This document shows positions 9,101 through 18,961 of a stretch of DNA of 21,051 bases, piece after piece. The notes under the pieces are model-generated. The model ran no database searches, was not told the origin of the DNA, and was given only the letters and a program-made list of their open reading frames with translations. How positions within the stretch are numbered: the stretch's first letter is position 1; each line of letters starts with the position of its first letter. Source of the stretch: Nemertoderma westbladi (Eukaryota > Xenacoelomorpha > Nemertodermatida > Nemertodermatidae); the NCBI GenBank assembly GCA_032718475.1, contig JAUCBJ010000268.1:1-21051 (forward strand). Direction: 5' to 3'. The position numbers and the translations under genes are program-made.

Positions 9101-9700
9101 CCATGTGAAGAATACCGCCCATGTGAAGAATACCAGGATTTCACTTTTCGGTCGACTTTTATTGGAATTTTATATTTGAAGATTTTAATTATTTTTTAAT
9201 TTATCTTTATTGAGTGTATTATAGAGCTTATTTATGTCTTATAACCTGTAAATATACTAATTTGTTTATTGTTTTGGTTATATTCAGCCCTTCTGTAACC
9301 TGTGTTTTTGGTGAAAACCTGGTATTCTTCACATGGGGGTAACTGCAAAGTGAAATATAACGGCATAATGTCTGGTATTCTTCACCAATGTGAAGAATAC
9401 CAGGATTTCATTTTTCGGTCGATTTTTTATTGGTCGATAATTTTTATTAAATTTATCTTTATTAAGTGTTTTATGCGCGTGCGCGATGTCCTATATTTTT
9501 TGAGGGGGATGATCTATTGATTAGTCAGTCGGACGGTTAGTAAGAAGGTGGGTGTAAACAAGCCACCACGGTAACATATTCTCCTTTCCCTCAATTGGTA
9601 GGTAACAAAATCGTTTATTGTTTTGGTTAGAAATTACAGCCGCTGTAACCTGCTCTTTTCCTTCAATTGGAAGGTAATAAGTGTTTATAAATTCCCACAT
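9101..9700. repeat. Internal duplication with GTGAAGAATACC hairpins
   Basis: GTGAAGAATACC occurs on the plus strand near 9105, 9123 and 9390, and inverted near 9321 and 9374. 9372-9385 and 9390-9403 form a perfect 14-bp hairpin with loop CAAT. Longer direct repeats follow: AGGATTTCA-TTTTTCGGTCGA (near 9135 and 9401), GTTTATTGTTTTGGTTA (near 9264 and 9613) and CTGTAACCTG (near 9292 and 9643). This suggests a duplicated unit of roughly 250-350 bp with small indels. Confidence 0.75.
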
Positions 9701-10176
9701 TCCCATCCACCTTCCCATATTCTTTAATAAATAGTAAAATTAATAAAATTCTTAAATTTCATAAATATTTTAAATGTAATATATTAATAAGTATCATTAC
9801 CGTACTTAATTAATAATATTAATTATAAATTATTATAATTATAATTAACTTTAACTATTAATAATGATAACTATTAACAAGAAAGATTTACGAAAAAAAT
9901 ATTGCAGCAAATGCTGTATTGTTTTTAATAAAAGTTTAATGTTTCAACACCAACTAAATCTACGAAAGTTGTTTACATCGGAAACTATCCATCTTTGCTG
10001 GGACAATCACACAACTTTCATACCCACCATCCTTCATCCTACTGTATATCGCATTTTTAATAATAACATGCCTTTGTGCATTAGATGCATACCGATATGC
10101 CTGTACTGCTACTTCATATGATGATACTGATCGTAACAGGCAACCTGAAACGTGATCCCCTATTCAGCTATTGGCT

Positions 10177-10203
10177 ATTTACCTAACAGACAGTTAGGTA
10201 AAT
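10177..10203. repeat. Perfect 11-bp hairpin
   Basis: ATTTACCTAAC (10177-10187) and GTTAGGTAAAT (10193-10203) are perfect inverse copies around loop AGACA, near the right arm of the 8669-10291 element. Confidence 0.8.
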
Positions 10204-10244
10204 ATTATATCTCTTTCTCCTGATTGGTTATAGAATCAGATGCT

Positions 10245-10282
10245 GTCAGATCAGATCAGATCAGATAAGGACAGACGTTTTA
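10245..10282 (-). repeat. Right inverted arm with CTGAT pentamers
   Basis: Plus strand reads GTCAGATCAGATCAGATCAG, then ATAAGG and ACAGACGTTTTA. It is the inverse of the left arm at 8678-8715. Confidence 0.85.
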
Positions 10283-10300
10283 TTCTACCTCAATATATAG

Positions 10301-13300
10301 AGACAGGTTTAAATATTTGTATCTGTTTATGGATCCCACAATAGTTTGAAATAAAACAATATTTTACAACAAATAAAAAATGTATAATTTCTGAATTATG
10401 TAAAAGCACAAACTGGAGCACGTTGATTAATTAATAAGAACTAATTAATAACTAAACTAAAACGAACTTAAAACGAATCCTGAACTAAACTAATAACTAA
10501 ACCCGGACCAAACTATACCTAATTAGGCCTAATAACTAAACTAAAACGAACTTAAAACTAATCCCGAATTAAACTAAACCCGAATGAAACTGAAACTAAT
10601 TAATAACTAAACTAAGACGAACTAAAAGTAATCTCGAACTAAACTAATAACTAATCCCAAACGAAACTTAAAAAGACTAATTAATAAATGCAGAACTGAA
10701 CTACAATGTACACAATGCTGGAACTGGAAGCTGCCTGTAGTCTGGTCTAGTCACTACTGCACTATGATATGTAACAGCATGACATTGACATATGTATGCT
10801 AGTCAGTAGTCTGATGCTAGTACCTGAGTATGGTACGTACTAAAAGGTAGAACGGTATTGGCTGTTAGGACAGTCCCTTTTTGGCAGGAAGTTCCCAGCT
10901 GCTATGCAAAAGTGCAAAACAAACCACGCACAGACGTCATATTTATAATTTGATGATCATTTTTTGATAATTTTTTAGATATCCTGTGACTAAAAATCAT
11001 CAAAGGTTAAAAACAGGTAGGTACTGGTATAGTACAGCAGTACCAACCAGTAGATAGTAAAAACAAAAATAAAAGTTGATATTTAAAAACGATAACAATT
11101 AAATAACAATAACAAATATGGCCTAACAATATTTAAAAAATAAAAAAAAATTAGGTTAAAATTTTTTTTATGTGCTGCCAACAGGCCAATGCGATGCAAA
11201 TACATTAAAATACAAAATTATATTATTGGCCCTTTGGGCCAATAGCAAAAAGTCCCAAATTCCACAAAATTTATTAGATTAGAGTCTCATTATGCTTAGG
11301 GTTAGGGTTAAATTACTGCTTTAATTATGGTTTGTGCCTGACAAACAAACCATCACCCTAAAAAAACAAACCAATATCCCCATCTGTACCTACAAATCAT
11401 CCCCAAAACCAAGTCATTAAGTAACCCACAATAATATATAATAAAATATATAATAAATCCCTTAAATTAGAACTTCATTCAAGATACAGTGCAATATCTG
11501 CGATTTCACAAACTTTAATACACTGGATACTGGATCATTGATAATTTATGGAATATGGTTTCTACCATTTTGATCTTAACTGGTAAGGAACCAATTTTGA
11601 TAAAATTTTCTTGAAACTTTCACACAGTCAGAGTCAGTCAGACTATAGAGCTATATAGACCTAACACAAACTGAAACTTATGCTCCAGATAATAACTTTG
11701 AGAAGAGTTGTCACTTTCACTGATTCTCATCAACCTGCATTTAAAATTGTACTATCTGACTATATAATGTTTCTTTAACTGATTCATCTGACCATATGAA
11801 TGACATTTTCTATTTAGCGCTGGACAATTTGTTAAATGATATACTATACCATATTCTGATAGGCCTAGTCTGAAGTATTTCCATGGAATTATTTCTATGT
11901 TTATAACATTCCTTGAAACAGTATTGTTGCAATTTTTATGATTAATAGCACTACAAAAACACTATTAACAGAGGGATGCTGTGAACTTGAATACATTTAT
12001 ACAATTTATTTAACAACCTCTAGATTTTAGAGTCTCATTAAATGTACATATAATGATGCACTTTCAATCTTCGTAACTTTGTGGTTTGATGCATTGTAAG
12101 ATTTCATGATTTAAGAAGGCCTAGTGCATTTTCTTGTGTTGTTCTTGCCAACAAAATTTGATCTTGTACATGAACAGGCATGTACAGCTAGCTGTTTTGG
12201 TATCGGTAGCCATACATACTGCATATACATACATATGTCACTGATGCAGAGTGATGCACAATAAATACCAAAGTTTAGCTTCTTTATTGACTCAGTTTAC
12301 AGAAACATAAAAACGTGAAAAGTTGACTTTGTGCTGCTATGTCATTGTAAAATATCACTGTCATTTTGCATTTTGAGCAATATATCTAAATTGAAAGTTT
12401 GTTAAAACAGTTTCTGTTGGTTGAAAGTAAATACATTATTATATTTATAATTCCGACCATGAATATGTTAGTGTAAGCCTATATCAGTATCAGGATCAGC
12501 TGCTTTCATATCAGAGACTTCATATCAGAGACAAACCATCCATTTGGCAGAAAACATACTTGGGATTAGGTGGGACAGTTGTTCAGTGGATGACATTTCG
12601 TCTATCAGTGGTGCTCTCTATTGACAGTTTGGTTTTTTTTTCATTTTACAATGTTTTCTTAACTCACACATTAAAATCAACTTGTTGTTCAATGGTTATT
12701 TATTGCAAAATTTATAAGCTCTCTTCTACCTCATGCCTCACCTCATCATAATTAATGAACGACCTGAATATATGTATCAAAATAATCATTGCAATGGGTT
12801 ATATAATTATAAATCACGAGTAAAGTAAAGTGATCGATCTGTTAATTTAATGTGTGAAACATGAATCACTGGAGGCTACCTAAAGGCTCTTCTCTTTCAG
12901 CTGTTAGCAGGGATGGTGCTACACTAATTCCCAAGGTTCAATAATATTACTATTTTTCAGTTAATTAGTATATTGAAACATCTTATTCCTGCTGTCTAGT
13001 TTTTCTTATGTTGTTTTTACCTTTATGCTATTTTTGTACTCTGCAACGTCAATATTGTCAATTGAGTAAATTGCATCTTCAAAATGAGACTACCAGTACT
13101 CAGTAGCACCTTCAGACTTTACCACTACAAGTAATTAATTTATACATTATTTTATTTTATACATTATACATTTTTTTCATTTTATTTGTTATAATAACAA
13201 TTTACATACTGACGCAAGCTTGAGTTTAGTGATATTTTTCATAGCTTAATACTATATTTCATTGGAGTAAATTGAGACTATAAATATTATTTAAGTTAAA
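10301..13300. other. Non-coding interval before the 611-codon gene
   Basis: No credible coding exon is visible. It holds the degenerate minisatellite at 10430-10690, a 9-bp-arm hairpin around GGCCCTTTGGGCC (11224-11244), a short TTAGGG tract (TTAGGGTTAGGGTTA near 11298) and AT-rich DNA. TCTTCTCTTTCAG ending near 12900 would suit a 3' splice site for an upstream untranslated exon of the next gene, but this is speculative. Confidence 0.5.
10430..10690 (+). repeat. Degenerate AACTAA minisatellite
   Basis: A low-complexity tract built of AACTAA/AACGAA words. Longer units starting TAATAACTAAACTAA recur at 10446, 10530 and 10601, with related blocks (ACGAACT, AATC-CGAA) following each, giving a higher-order period of about 70-85 bp. 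Confidence 0.75.
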
Positions 13301-15136
13301 ATGTCAATTCCTGAATGTAATGCATCCACTGGAAGTGATCAGGATTGTTCTGATACTCTTGCTAACAATGTCCGAGATGATAACCATGAAGTAGTAGAGG
13401 ATGACAGTGACCAAATTGCTGTAGGTGATAATCAGATAATTGCGGATGATGAACATGAACCTAATGCATTTGATGTTGAAAAAACATTATCTGAAGATGG
13501 CACCATAAAAATTATAAAAGTTGAAGGAAATCTATCAGACCAAGGTCCAAGTAAAGATAAAAATTATGATATTGATCCCGACGATGAACTCCCTGGTGAT
13601 TATAGTAACTTCATTCCAGTTGATGAATGGGAAGGGGATGACAAGGATAAAATCGTATCACTTGAAGTTGATGATGATAATCATATCAAAGTAGATGATG
13701 ACAATGATGAAATTTCGGAAATTGAAAAACAAATAAAATTGCTTCAAAAGAAGCTTCAAGAGGAAAAGGAAAAAAAGAAAGAACTACAAGCATTATATCT
13801 ATTAGGTCCAGGTTGCCCATTTGCATATCCATGGAAATGTGTGGCCAGTAATGGCATGACTGTTTTAGGTATAGATAATTTTCTAAGACTGGAAAAGGCT
13901 ATTTTTCTTGATATACCAGTAACCGAGTTGGATAAATTTCCATGGATGGAAGTTAGTGCTGCTGAGTCTTTCCTGGACACTTGTCATTCTGCCAAGGATT
14001 CTTTTGACAATTCTAAGTGGGAAAGTTTAAAGATGGATTTGTGGAGTAAAGCAATGACCCATATTATTCAAGAAAGTGACGATTTGACAATATTCCTTAT
14101 AGGCACTGGCACCGATCAGTTAATTACTACAGGTGTATGTGAAAATATACACTGTGGATTGCCTAAAAGTAAAATTGTTATCACAGCTAAGGATAAACCT
14201 GCCCTAGCAGGTAAGAATTTAGGAGGTAAATTCCTTATGGAATTACGTACTAAACTAAGCACTCCAGATATGTTAAACAAGTGCAAATCTAAACAAGCTG
14301 TAATTGATATGCTAAAGAATGACTTTTGGAAGTTGGTTGTTGTTCCAATAAATGATAAAAAAGCACTAGATAAAGGGAGTGTACAGTCCAATACAACCAA
14401 TAAACCTCACTCCACCAAAGTGTTCAGCCTAAACAGTTCCTCTGTTATAGAATCTAAAGGCAAAGATGACAAGAAACTTTTCAATGTTTCTAATAAAAAT
14501 ACAAGCAGTAACTTGAAACGTAAACTACCACTTCTTGGGAATAATGTAGCAAAATCAAAACGCACCCGAAAAATTAAAGTTGCTATCATTAATGATGGCA
14601 TTTGCTCTGGTTTGCCTGCATTTATTATGGAAAAGATTCCTGGTATTATTTGCTATGACACTTCAAAACAAGGGTACAATTTGCTGTTACCTGATTTCCC
14701 AGGCCTTGTTTTTGACAATCTACGAGGTAATGAAGATATTATTGTCCTCATGGGTGGTAACAATAGTCAAAATCTCATTCAACCTGCTTTGGCTAATTGT
14801 ATGTGTCATATATTTCATGAAGCCCGATTAAAGAATGAACATGCTCTCCTAATTCTATGTGGAATGTTTGTTCGTATTGGTGACATATCAGTCCCACCCC
14901 ATGTTACCCAGAAAAATAATGAAATACTCTATAGTACAATGAAAGAATTTAACAGGCAAACAGGTGATAATATTACATTCATAGATCCAAATAAAGCAAT
15001 TGTTAACAAAGTGGAACCAGGCATGGCCTTTCATCAAAATGGGATCAACCTTAACTCATTTGGCACCATAAATCTTGGAGAAAGACTTGTTTGGCGAATT
15101 CGAAATATCCTTCAGAGTAGGACAAACATGCTCTAA
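13301..15136 (+). CDS. Uncharacterised protein with SGNH-hydrolase-like C-terminus
   Basis: A single open frame of 611 codons starting at the first ATG (13301). Residues 1-130 are strongly acidic and look disordered. About 137-168 is a charged coiled coil (EKQIKLLQKKLQEEKEKKKE). About 170-350 is a globular-looking stretch I do not recognise. Basic patches KRK (406-408) and KSKRTRKIK (418-426) could be nuclear localisation signals. From about 427 the order of strands and motifs resembles a SGNH/GDSL fold: a block I-like VAIINDGICSG (427-437), a block III-like VLMGGNNS (482-489) and a block V-like FHQNGINLNSFG (577-588). The usual GDS serine is Gly433, and the Asp and His of the usual DxxH are Asn580 and Asn583, so esterase activity is unlikely. 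There is no signal peptide or membrane segment. It is intronless here, so a retrogene or domesticated transposon gene is possible. Possible polyadenylation signals are ATTAAA at 15149 and 15414 and AATAAA at 15836. Confidence 0.85.
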   Translation: MSIPECNASTGSDQDCSDTLANNVRDDNHEVVEDDSDQIAVGDNQIIADDEHEPNAFDVEKTLSEDGTIKIIKVEGNLSDQGPSKDKNYDIDPDDELPGDYSNFIPVDEWEGDDKDKIVSLEVDDDNHIKVDDDNDEISEIEKQIKLLQKKLQEEKEKKKELQALYLLGPGCPFAYPWKCVASNGMTVLGIDNFLRLEKAIFLDIPVTELDKFPWMEVSAAESFLDTCHSAKDSFDNSKWESLKMDLWSKAMTHIIQESDDLTIFLIGTGTDQLITTGVCENIHCGLPKSKIVITAKDKPALAGKNLGGKFLMELRTKLSTPDMLNKCKSKQAVIDMLKNDFWKLVVVPINDKKALDKGSVQSNTTNKPHSTKVFSLNSSSVIESKGKDDKKLFNVSNKNTSSNLKRKLPLLGNNVAKSKRTRKIKVAIINDGICSGLPAFIMEKIPGIICYDTSKQGYNLLLPDFPGLVFDNLRGNEDIIVLMGGNNSQNLIQPALANCMCHIFHEARLKNEHALLILCGMFVRIGDISVPPHVTQKNNEILYSTMKEFNRQTGDNITFIDPNKAIVNKVEPGMAFHQNGINLNSFGTINLGERLVWRIRNILQSRTNML

Positions 15137-16833
15137 GAGAAATTATTCATTAAAATTGTAAACTCTGCGCATCAGGGACCAAATCACTCCTCTAATAAGT
15201 TGTATTATAAGAACTAGTTGATGTACCATGGATAATTTCTAAATCATTTGTAGATGATCAAGAAATGGATAGTTATCAATGACTGAGATTGTTTCTATTT
15301 TTTTTTGAAGATTATATATAAAACTTTAGTAGGGTGGTAATGGGTATCATAACTCATTGGAATAGTAAATGCCTTTACCATTTTAGCTAGGCTGTTAGCA
15401 GTACCATATATTCATTAAAACTACAAAATTTGAAAGATATAAATACTAATATGGTATATAATATATTTGAAATATATTATAATATAGTAAATCAGGTTAA
15501 AATTAATGCATTGTTTCAGGAGAAAATGTTTTCTCTGTCACCCATAACTCATTTTCATAATGTTTACTAAGAAATAAGGTCCTTTCCCTGACTTCTACTC
15601 TACAATCCCTTTTAGCCGTGTTTATTAACCGAAAAGATTTGTTGTAATGTGGAGTTTACATATCGTAAACAAAGACTCTAATTATAATATATATAACACA
15701 TTTTAATTTTATACCTATTTGCAAATTAGATAAGGACTGTTTATTAAAATCACAAAGGCATTAAAAAATGTATATATATATTGTAGCGTGTAGCATTATA
15801 TATAGTCCAAATTAGCAATCCAGACTGGCTCACAAAATAAACTTTGCTAAATTCACATTATTTTTCATGGTAAATTCTATTAAATAAAAAACACCATGGT
15901 TTTTTTTTTATTTTTGTCTATAAAATAAAAAATATCATGGTTTTTTAATTTTTACTCTTTATTTTCTAACTGTATTATTTTGGCATATACCTTTTTAAGC
16001 TGGGTTTGATATGTACAATTTTTATTTCAAAAATGTCCCCATGAGCCATTAGCTGAAGAAATATGTATATAATTTGAGGTTCCACTTGTACAGCTCGAAA
16101 TTCAGTATAAGGCTCTAAAATTTCATGGCAATTGGATTTACAGATCTCGAGATAAAGGAACATCATGAATAAAATTACCTCTGCGATATCCCGAAAGGAG
16201 TAAAGGGAGCTGAAAGTCAATGCTCATATATATATATAAAAGGGGTCAAATTAATGCATATAAGTATTGAAGTATTCAGGTGATGTGAGTTGGATTTTCG
16301 GAGTCTACATAAAATTCTGCTCTAGTGGGGATGTTTGGGAGAAAATTCAATATAAATGAATTTCAAAAAATGAGCCAAATTTTGAAAAATTGATGCACCG
16401 CTTTGAAAAATGTCACTGAAAAAAAATCGCTTATAACTTTTGAATGCTTGGCATTCAAGTCATAGTCAGATAGTCATAGTCAGATCATCAAGTCAGATAA
16501 AAACAATTTTTGCATCTAAATTTTGATTCTTACTTGTCAATTTTGATTTTTACCTTAAGTTGTCAATTTTGATTTTTACCTTAAGCGGATTTAGCCTTTT
16601 AGACTATATTATATTATATAGATTCATTATGATTGTTTATCATTATATTCATTATTATTCATCAAACCCAACCCATCTGTCTCCTCAGTTGCTATAGTTC
16701 ATACATAGGCAGGCAGTATATTTATAAAAAATATAAGATTTATATCCAAATCAGGGATGTGTTATGAATATATGATTGATGTTGTTAGTGTTATGTAATA
16801 TATATATATTCTTATTTTATCCATTAGATTTAA
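15137..16833. other. AT-rich non-coding DNA after the 611-codon gene
   Basis: Probably begins with the 3' untranslated region. It holds a repeated AAATAAAAAA-CATGGTTTTTT block (near 15882 and 15924), TA microsatellites and the perfect 26-bp tandem pair described separately. A minus-strand open frame at 15975-16220 is not recognisable. Confidence 0.5.
16534..16585 (+). repeat. Perfect 26-bp tandem duplication
   Basis: 16534-16559 and 16560-16585 are identical, head to tail, starting TTGTCAATTTTG and ending ACCTTAAG. Just upstream, AGTCATAGTCAGAT is also repeated (about 16458-16485). Confidence 0.9.
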
Positions 16834-16849
16834 TTTGTTAAATTTTGTC

Positions 16850-16873
16850 AATATATATATATATATATATATA
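16850..16873. repeat. AT dinucleotide microsatellite
   Basis: An uninterrupted AT run of about 24 bp. Shorter runs occur near 16222 and 19365. Confidence 0.9.
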
Positions 16874-17139
16874 ATAAGCACATTGGTGAAATCACATACG
16901 CGTCGATTTAGTGGGTGTAAACACCATCAAACTAGATTACTGTCATTAGTTATTTTTATAGGGTATCTCCCTAAATTTGTTACAGTATATACAACTTCAT
17001 TTTTTAAAGATATTTTAAAATTTTAACATGAATTTGAGGTGTATGATTCCAGACCAAGTGGGCAGTTTTTTTTCAAACTGATATATTATAAGCATATATA
17101 TCACCAAAAATAATAGTTTTGGCTGCATGCATACATTTG

Positions 17140-17660
17140 TATTTTATATACTGATGTCATTCAATTTTTGTATCTTATTAAAAGTACAAGATGATGTCAT
17201 TTTAAAACTATAAATATAATATGTCTTAAAAATGACATTTTATATAAAGGTATTTAAAATGACATATGTTGGTATAGTTTATTATTTGTTAAGTACAAAA
17301 TGAAAAAGGTCATTTGTAACATATTTTTTGACATACTGTAAAAATGTTATATCAAAAGTATAAAATGATATTAAATAAAACATCAATTTATACTTTTGCT
17401 GAAATGGTGGGAAGTTTAAATGACCATTTCAAACTTTCGTTACTTGGGTACATTTGTCAGCAGCTTTAATCAGCAGTTATTGAGCTGTACTGCAGTGGAG
17501 GTGGAGAATCATAACTTATGCTTCCTGCAATACATACCTAACAAAGTAAAAGATCTAATAAATCTATGCTTGTTATTTTCAATATAAAATGACATTTTTG
17601 TGTCACTTTGTACCTTTAAAAGGATACAAAAGTAAAATGACATACAAACATGTAAAATAA
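17140..17660. repeat. Dispersed AAAATGACAT short repeats
   Basis: AAAATGACAT or its inverse ATGTCATTTT recurs near 17154 (partial), 17193, 17230, 17257, 17586 and 17634, in both orientations, within AT-rich DNA containing TACAAAA/TTTTGTA words. No gene is visible. It may be a decayed simple repeat or the interior of a MITE. Confidence 0.5.
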
Positions 17661-17727
17661 AAATGTATATGGCTGTAGTGGGCCACAGTACATTCAACCA
17701 GAAATAAATGATATATTTAGAGGGACT

Positions 17728-18660
17728 CTCTTGTGCTTTACCGTGCCAATTTTGCTTATTTTTTTGCAATATTTGTATGTATATGAAAATAATAATAATT
17801 AATTTGCATTATATTTAAATGACGCCATAAAAAGAATTAGTAATAGTTTGACATATAAAATAATAAATAATTCATATACTGGTACTGTAGATAGCTCACT
17901 TACGTGTGGTTTATTCTAGGTAAATAGTGAATTCTAGTGAAAACTATTGAATTATAATTTAGGTTTCATATTTCCAATTAGCTAAACATTCCAGAATAAA
18001 TCAGATAAATTAGATGGTTAAGCAAGCATACCACCCCACAATCAATTAGCTTTAGATATTAGGTTGTCCTATTATTTATACAATTTAATTAGTTAAAGGA
18101 TTTCGTATTCTAGATTTCAAAACTAGCTAATGTTCTAGAATATCTAAACAGTAATAAAATTGTTAACATGCTTTGGAAGAACAGAAATAAAAATGAAAAT
18201 TGATTGAAATTTTCACGAAATATTTGATTTTTTGTTGTTTTTTACCTTAAATTTCCAAGTTTGGCTCGTAAATTCCGGGTGCTTGGTTTAGGACGCCCTC
18301 CTGGCTCACACGTCGGTTTTATTCTCGGTAAAACAAAACCATTTAATTCTTATTTAGTGTTCTGGAATTATTGTAACATTGCATTATGGGATATTTTGCA
18401 TTGCCATGTGGTATGTTCTCATCATAACAGTGGCACGGTAAATCACAAGAGATTCGTGTAACCCTTATGTGCTTTACCGTGTGACCACCACATTTGAATG
18501 TTTAACTCTTTTTCTGTTCTGTTGAGTACTACACAATTTATGAAATTGGTTTATTATTTTTCTAGAGTTGTTAAATGTGTTCTCCATTTTCTAGAATTGT
18601 TGAAAAATAGCTCTTAAAGCAATAAAAAAATAGCCAAAATGGCAGGGTAAAGCACAAGAG
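17728..18660. mobile_element. Probable MITE with CTCTTGTGCTTTACC ends
   Basis: The left end reads CTCTTGTGCTTTACCGTGCC, then AATTTTGCTTATTTTTTT. The inverse of the right end reads CTCTTGTGCTTTACCCTGCC, then ATTTTGGCTATTTTTTT. The arms thus match over nearly 40 bp with a few changes. Two more copies of the motif lie inside, at 18432-18452 (inverse) and about 18464-18481 (direct), together forming a small hairpin. I found no clear target duplication, so the exact ends are uncertain. It encodes no recognised protein. Confidence 0.6.
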
Positions 18661-18892
18661 TGAGCACAAAAGTATGAACGCATTCAAAGTAACTGAATAA
18701 TAGTAATGTTATTGAATTGTTGCATAAAAAGCAGGTTCAGTCTTCCAAGATTGGATGGTAATTTGAACTACCCATTTTAGATGATGTGCCTACTTTGCAT
18801 TGATGCACTAATGTTGTTATTATGATATATGACAGCCACTACCTTGTGTATATTAACTTATATAACAATAACTACTTGATACATTGTGTTTG

Positions 18893-18951
18893 TGTGATCT
18901 TGTGTTGAAGGTATCTACACCATGTAATCTTGTTCTGAAGGTATCTACACC
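18893..18951 (+). repeat. Direct repeat of GAAGGTATCTACACC, 30-bp period
   Basis: ATCTTGTGTTGAAGGTATCT and ATCTTGTTCTGAAGGTATCT each continue with ACACC and lie 30 bp apart. The inverse of the second copy resembles 16892-16931. Confidence 0.8.
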
Positions 18952-18961
18952 CACTAAATTG

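Larger units (their letters stand above)
8669..10291. mobile_element. Non-autonomous DNA transposon with 9-bp target duplication
   Basis: AATATATAG occurs at 8660-8668 and 10292-10300, directly outside inverted ends. From 8678 and from 10282 inward the arms are identical for over 35 bp: TAAAACGTCTGTCCTTATC followed by repeated CTGAT pentamers. The outermost nine bases are only partly matched (TAGGATGGC versus GAGGTAGAA). An 8-bp reading (ATATATAG) would fit hAT; 9 bp with long arms would fit Mutator-like elements, so the superfamily is open. The interior has no transposase: it holds a tRNA-like SINE unit, internal duplications, hairpins and an AT-rich stretch. An 85-codon open frame at 9864-10121 is not recognisable. 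Confidence 0.8.

Noticed and set aside
9864-10121. 85-codon open frame with several cysteines
   Set aside because: The cysteine spacing fits no zinc-binding pattern I can defend, and it lies in the AT-rich interior of a non-autonomous element.
11290-11312. Telomere-like TTAGGG repeats
   Set aside because: Only about two and a half units; too short to call an interstitial telomere tract.
13279-13286. TATAAATA as promoter of the 611-codon gene
   Set aside because: It is only about 15-20 bp before the ATG, too close to place a start site upstream of the codon; AT-rich chance match.
14116-14831. Open frames on both strands inside the 611-codon gene
   Set aside because: Shadow frames of the main reading frame.
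18261-18461. 66-codon open frame in the 17728-18660 element
   Set aside because: Ends inside the inner inverted motif and resembles no known protein.
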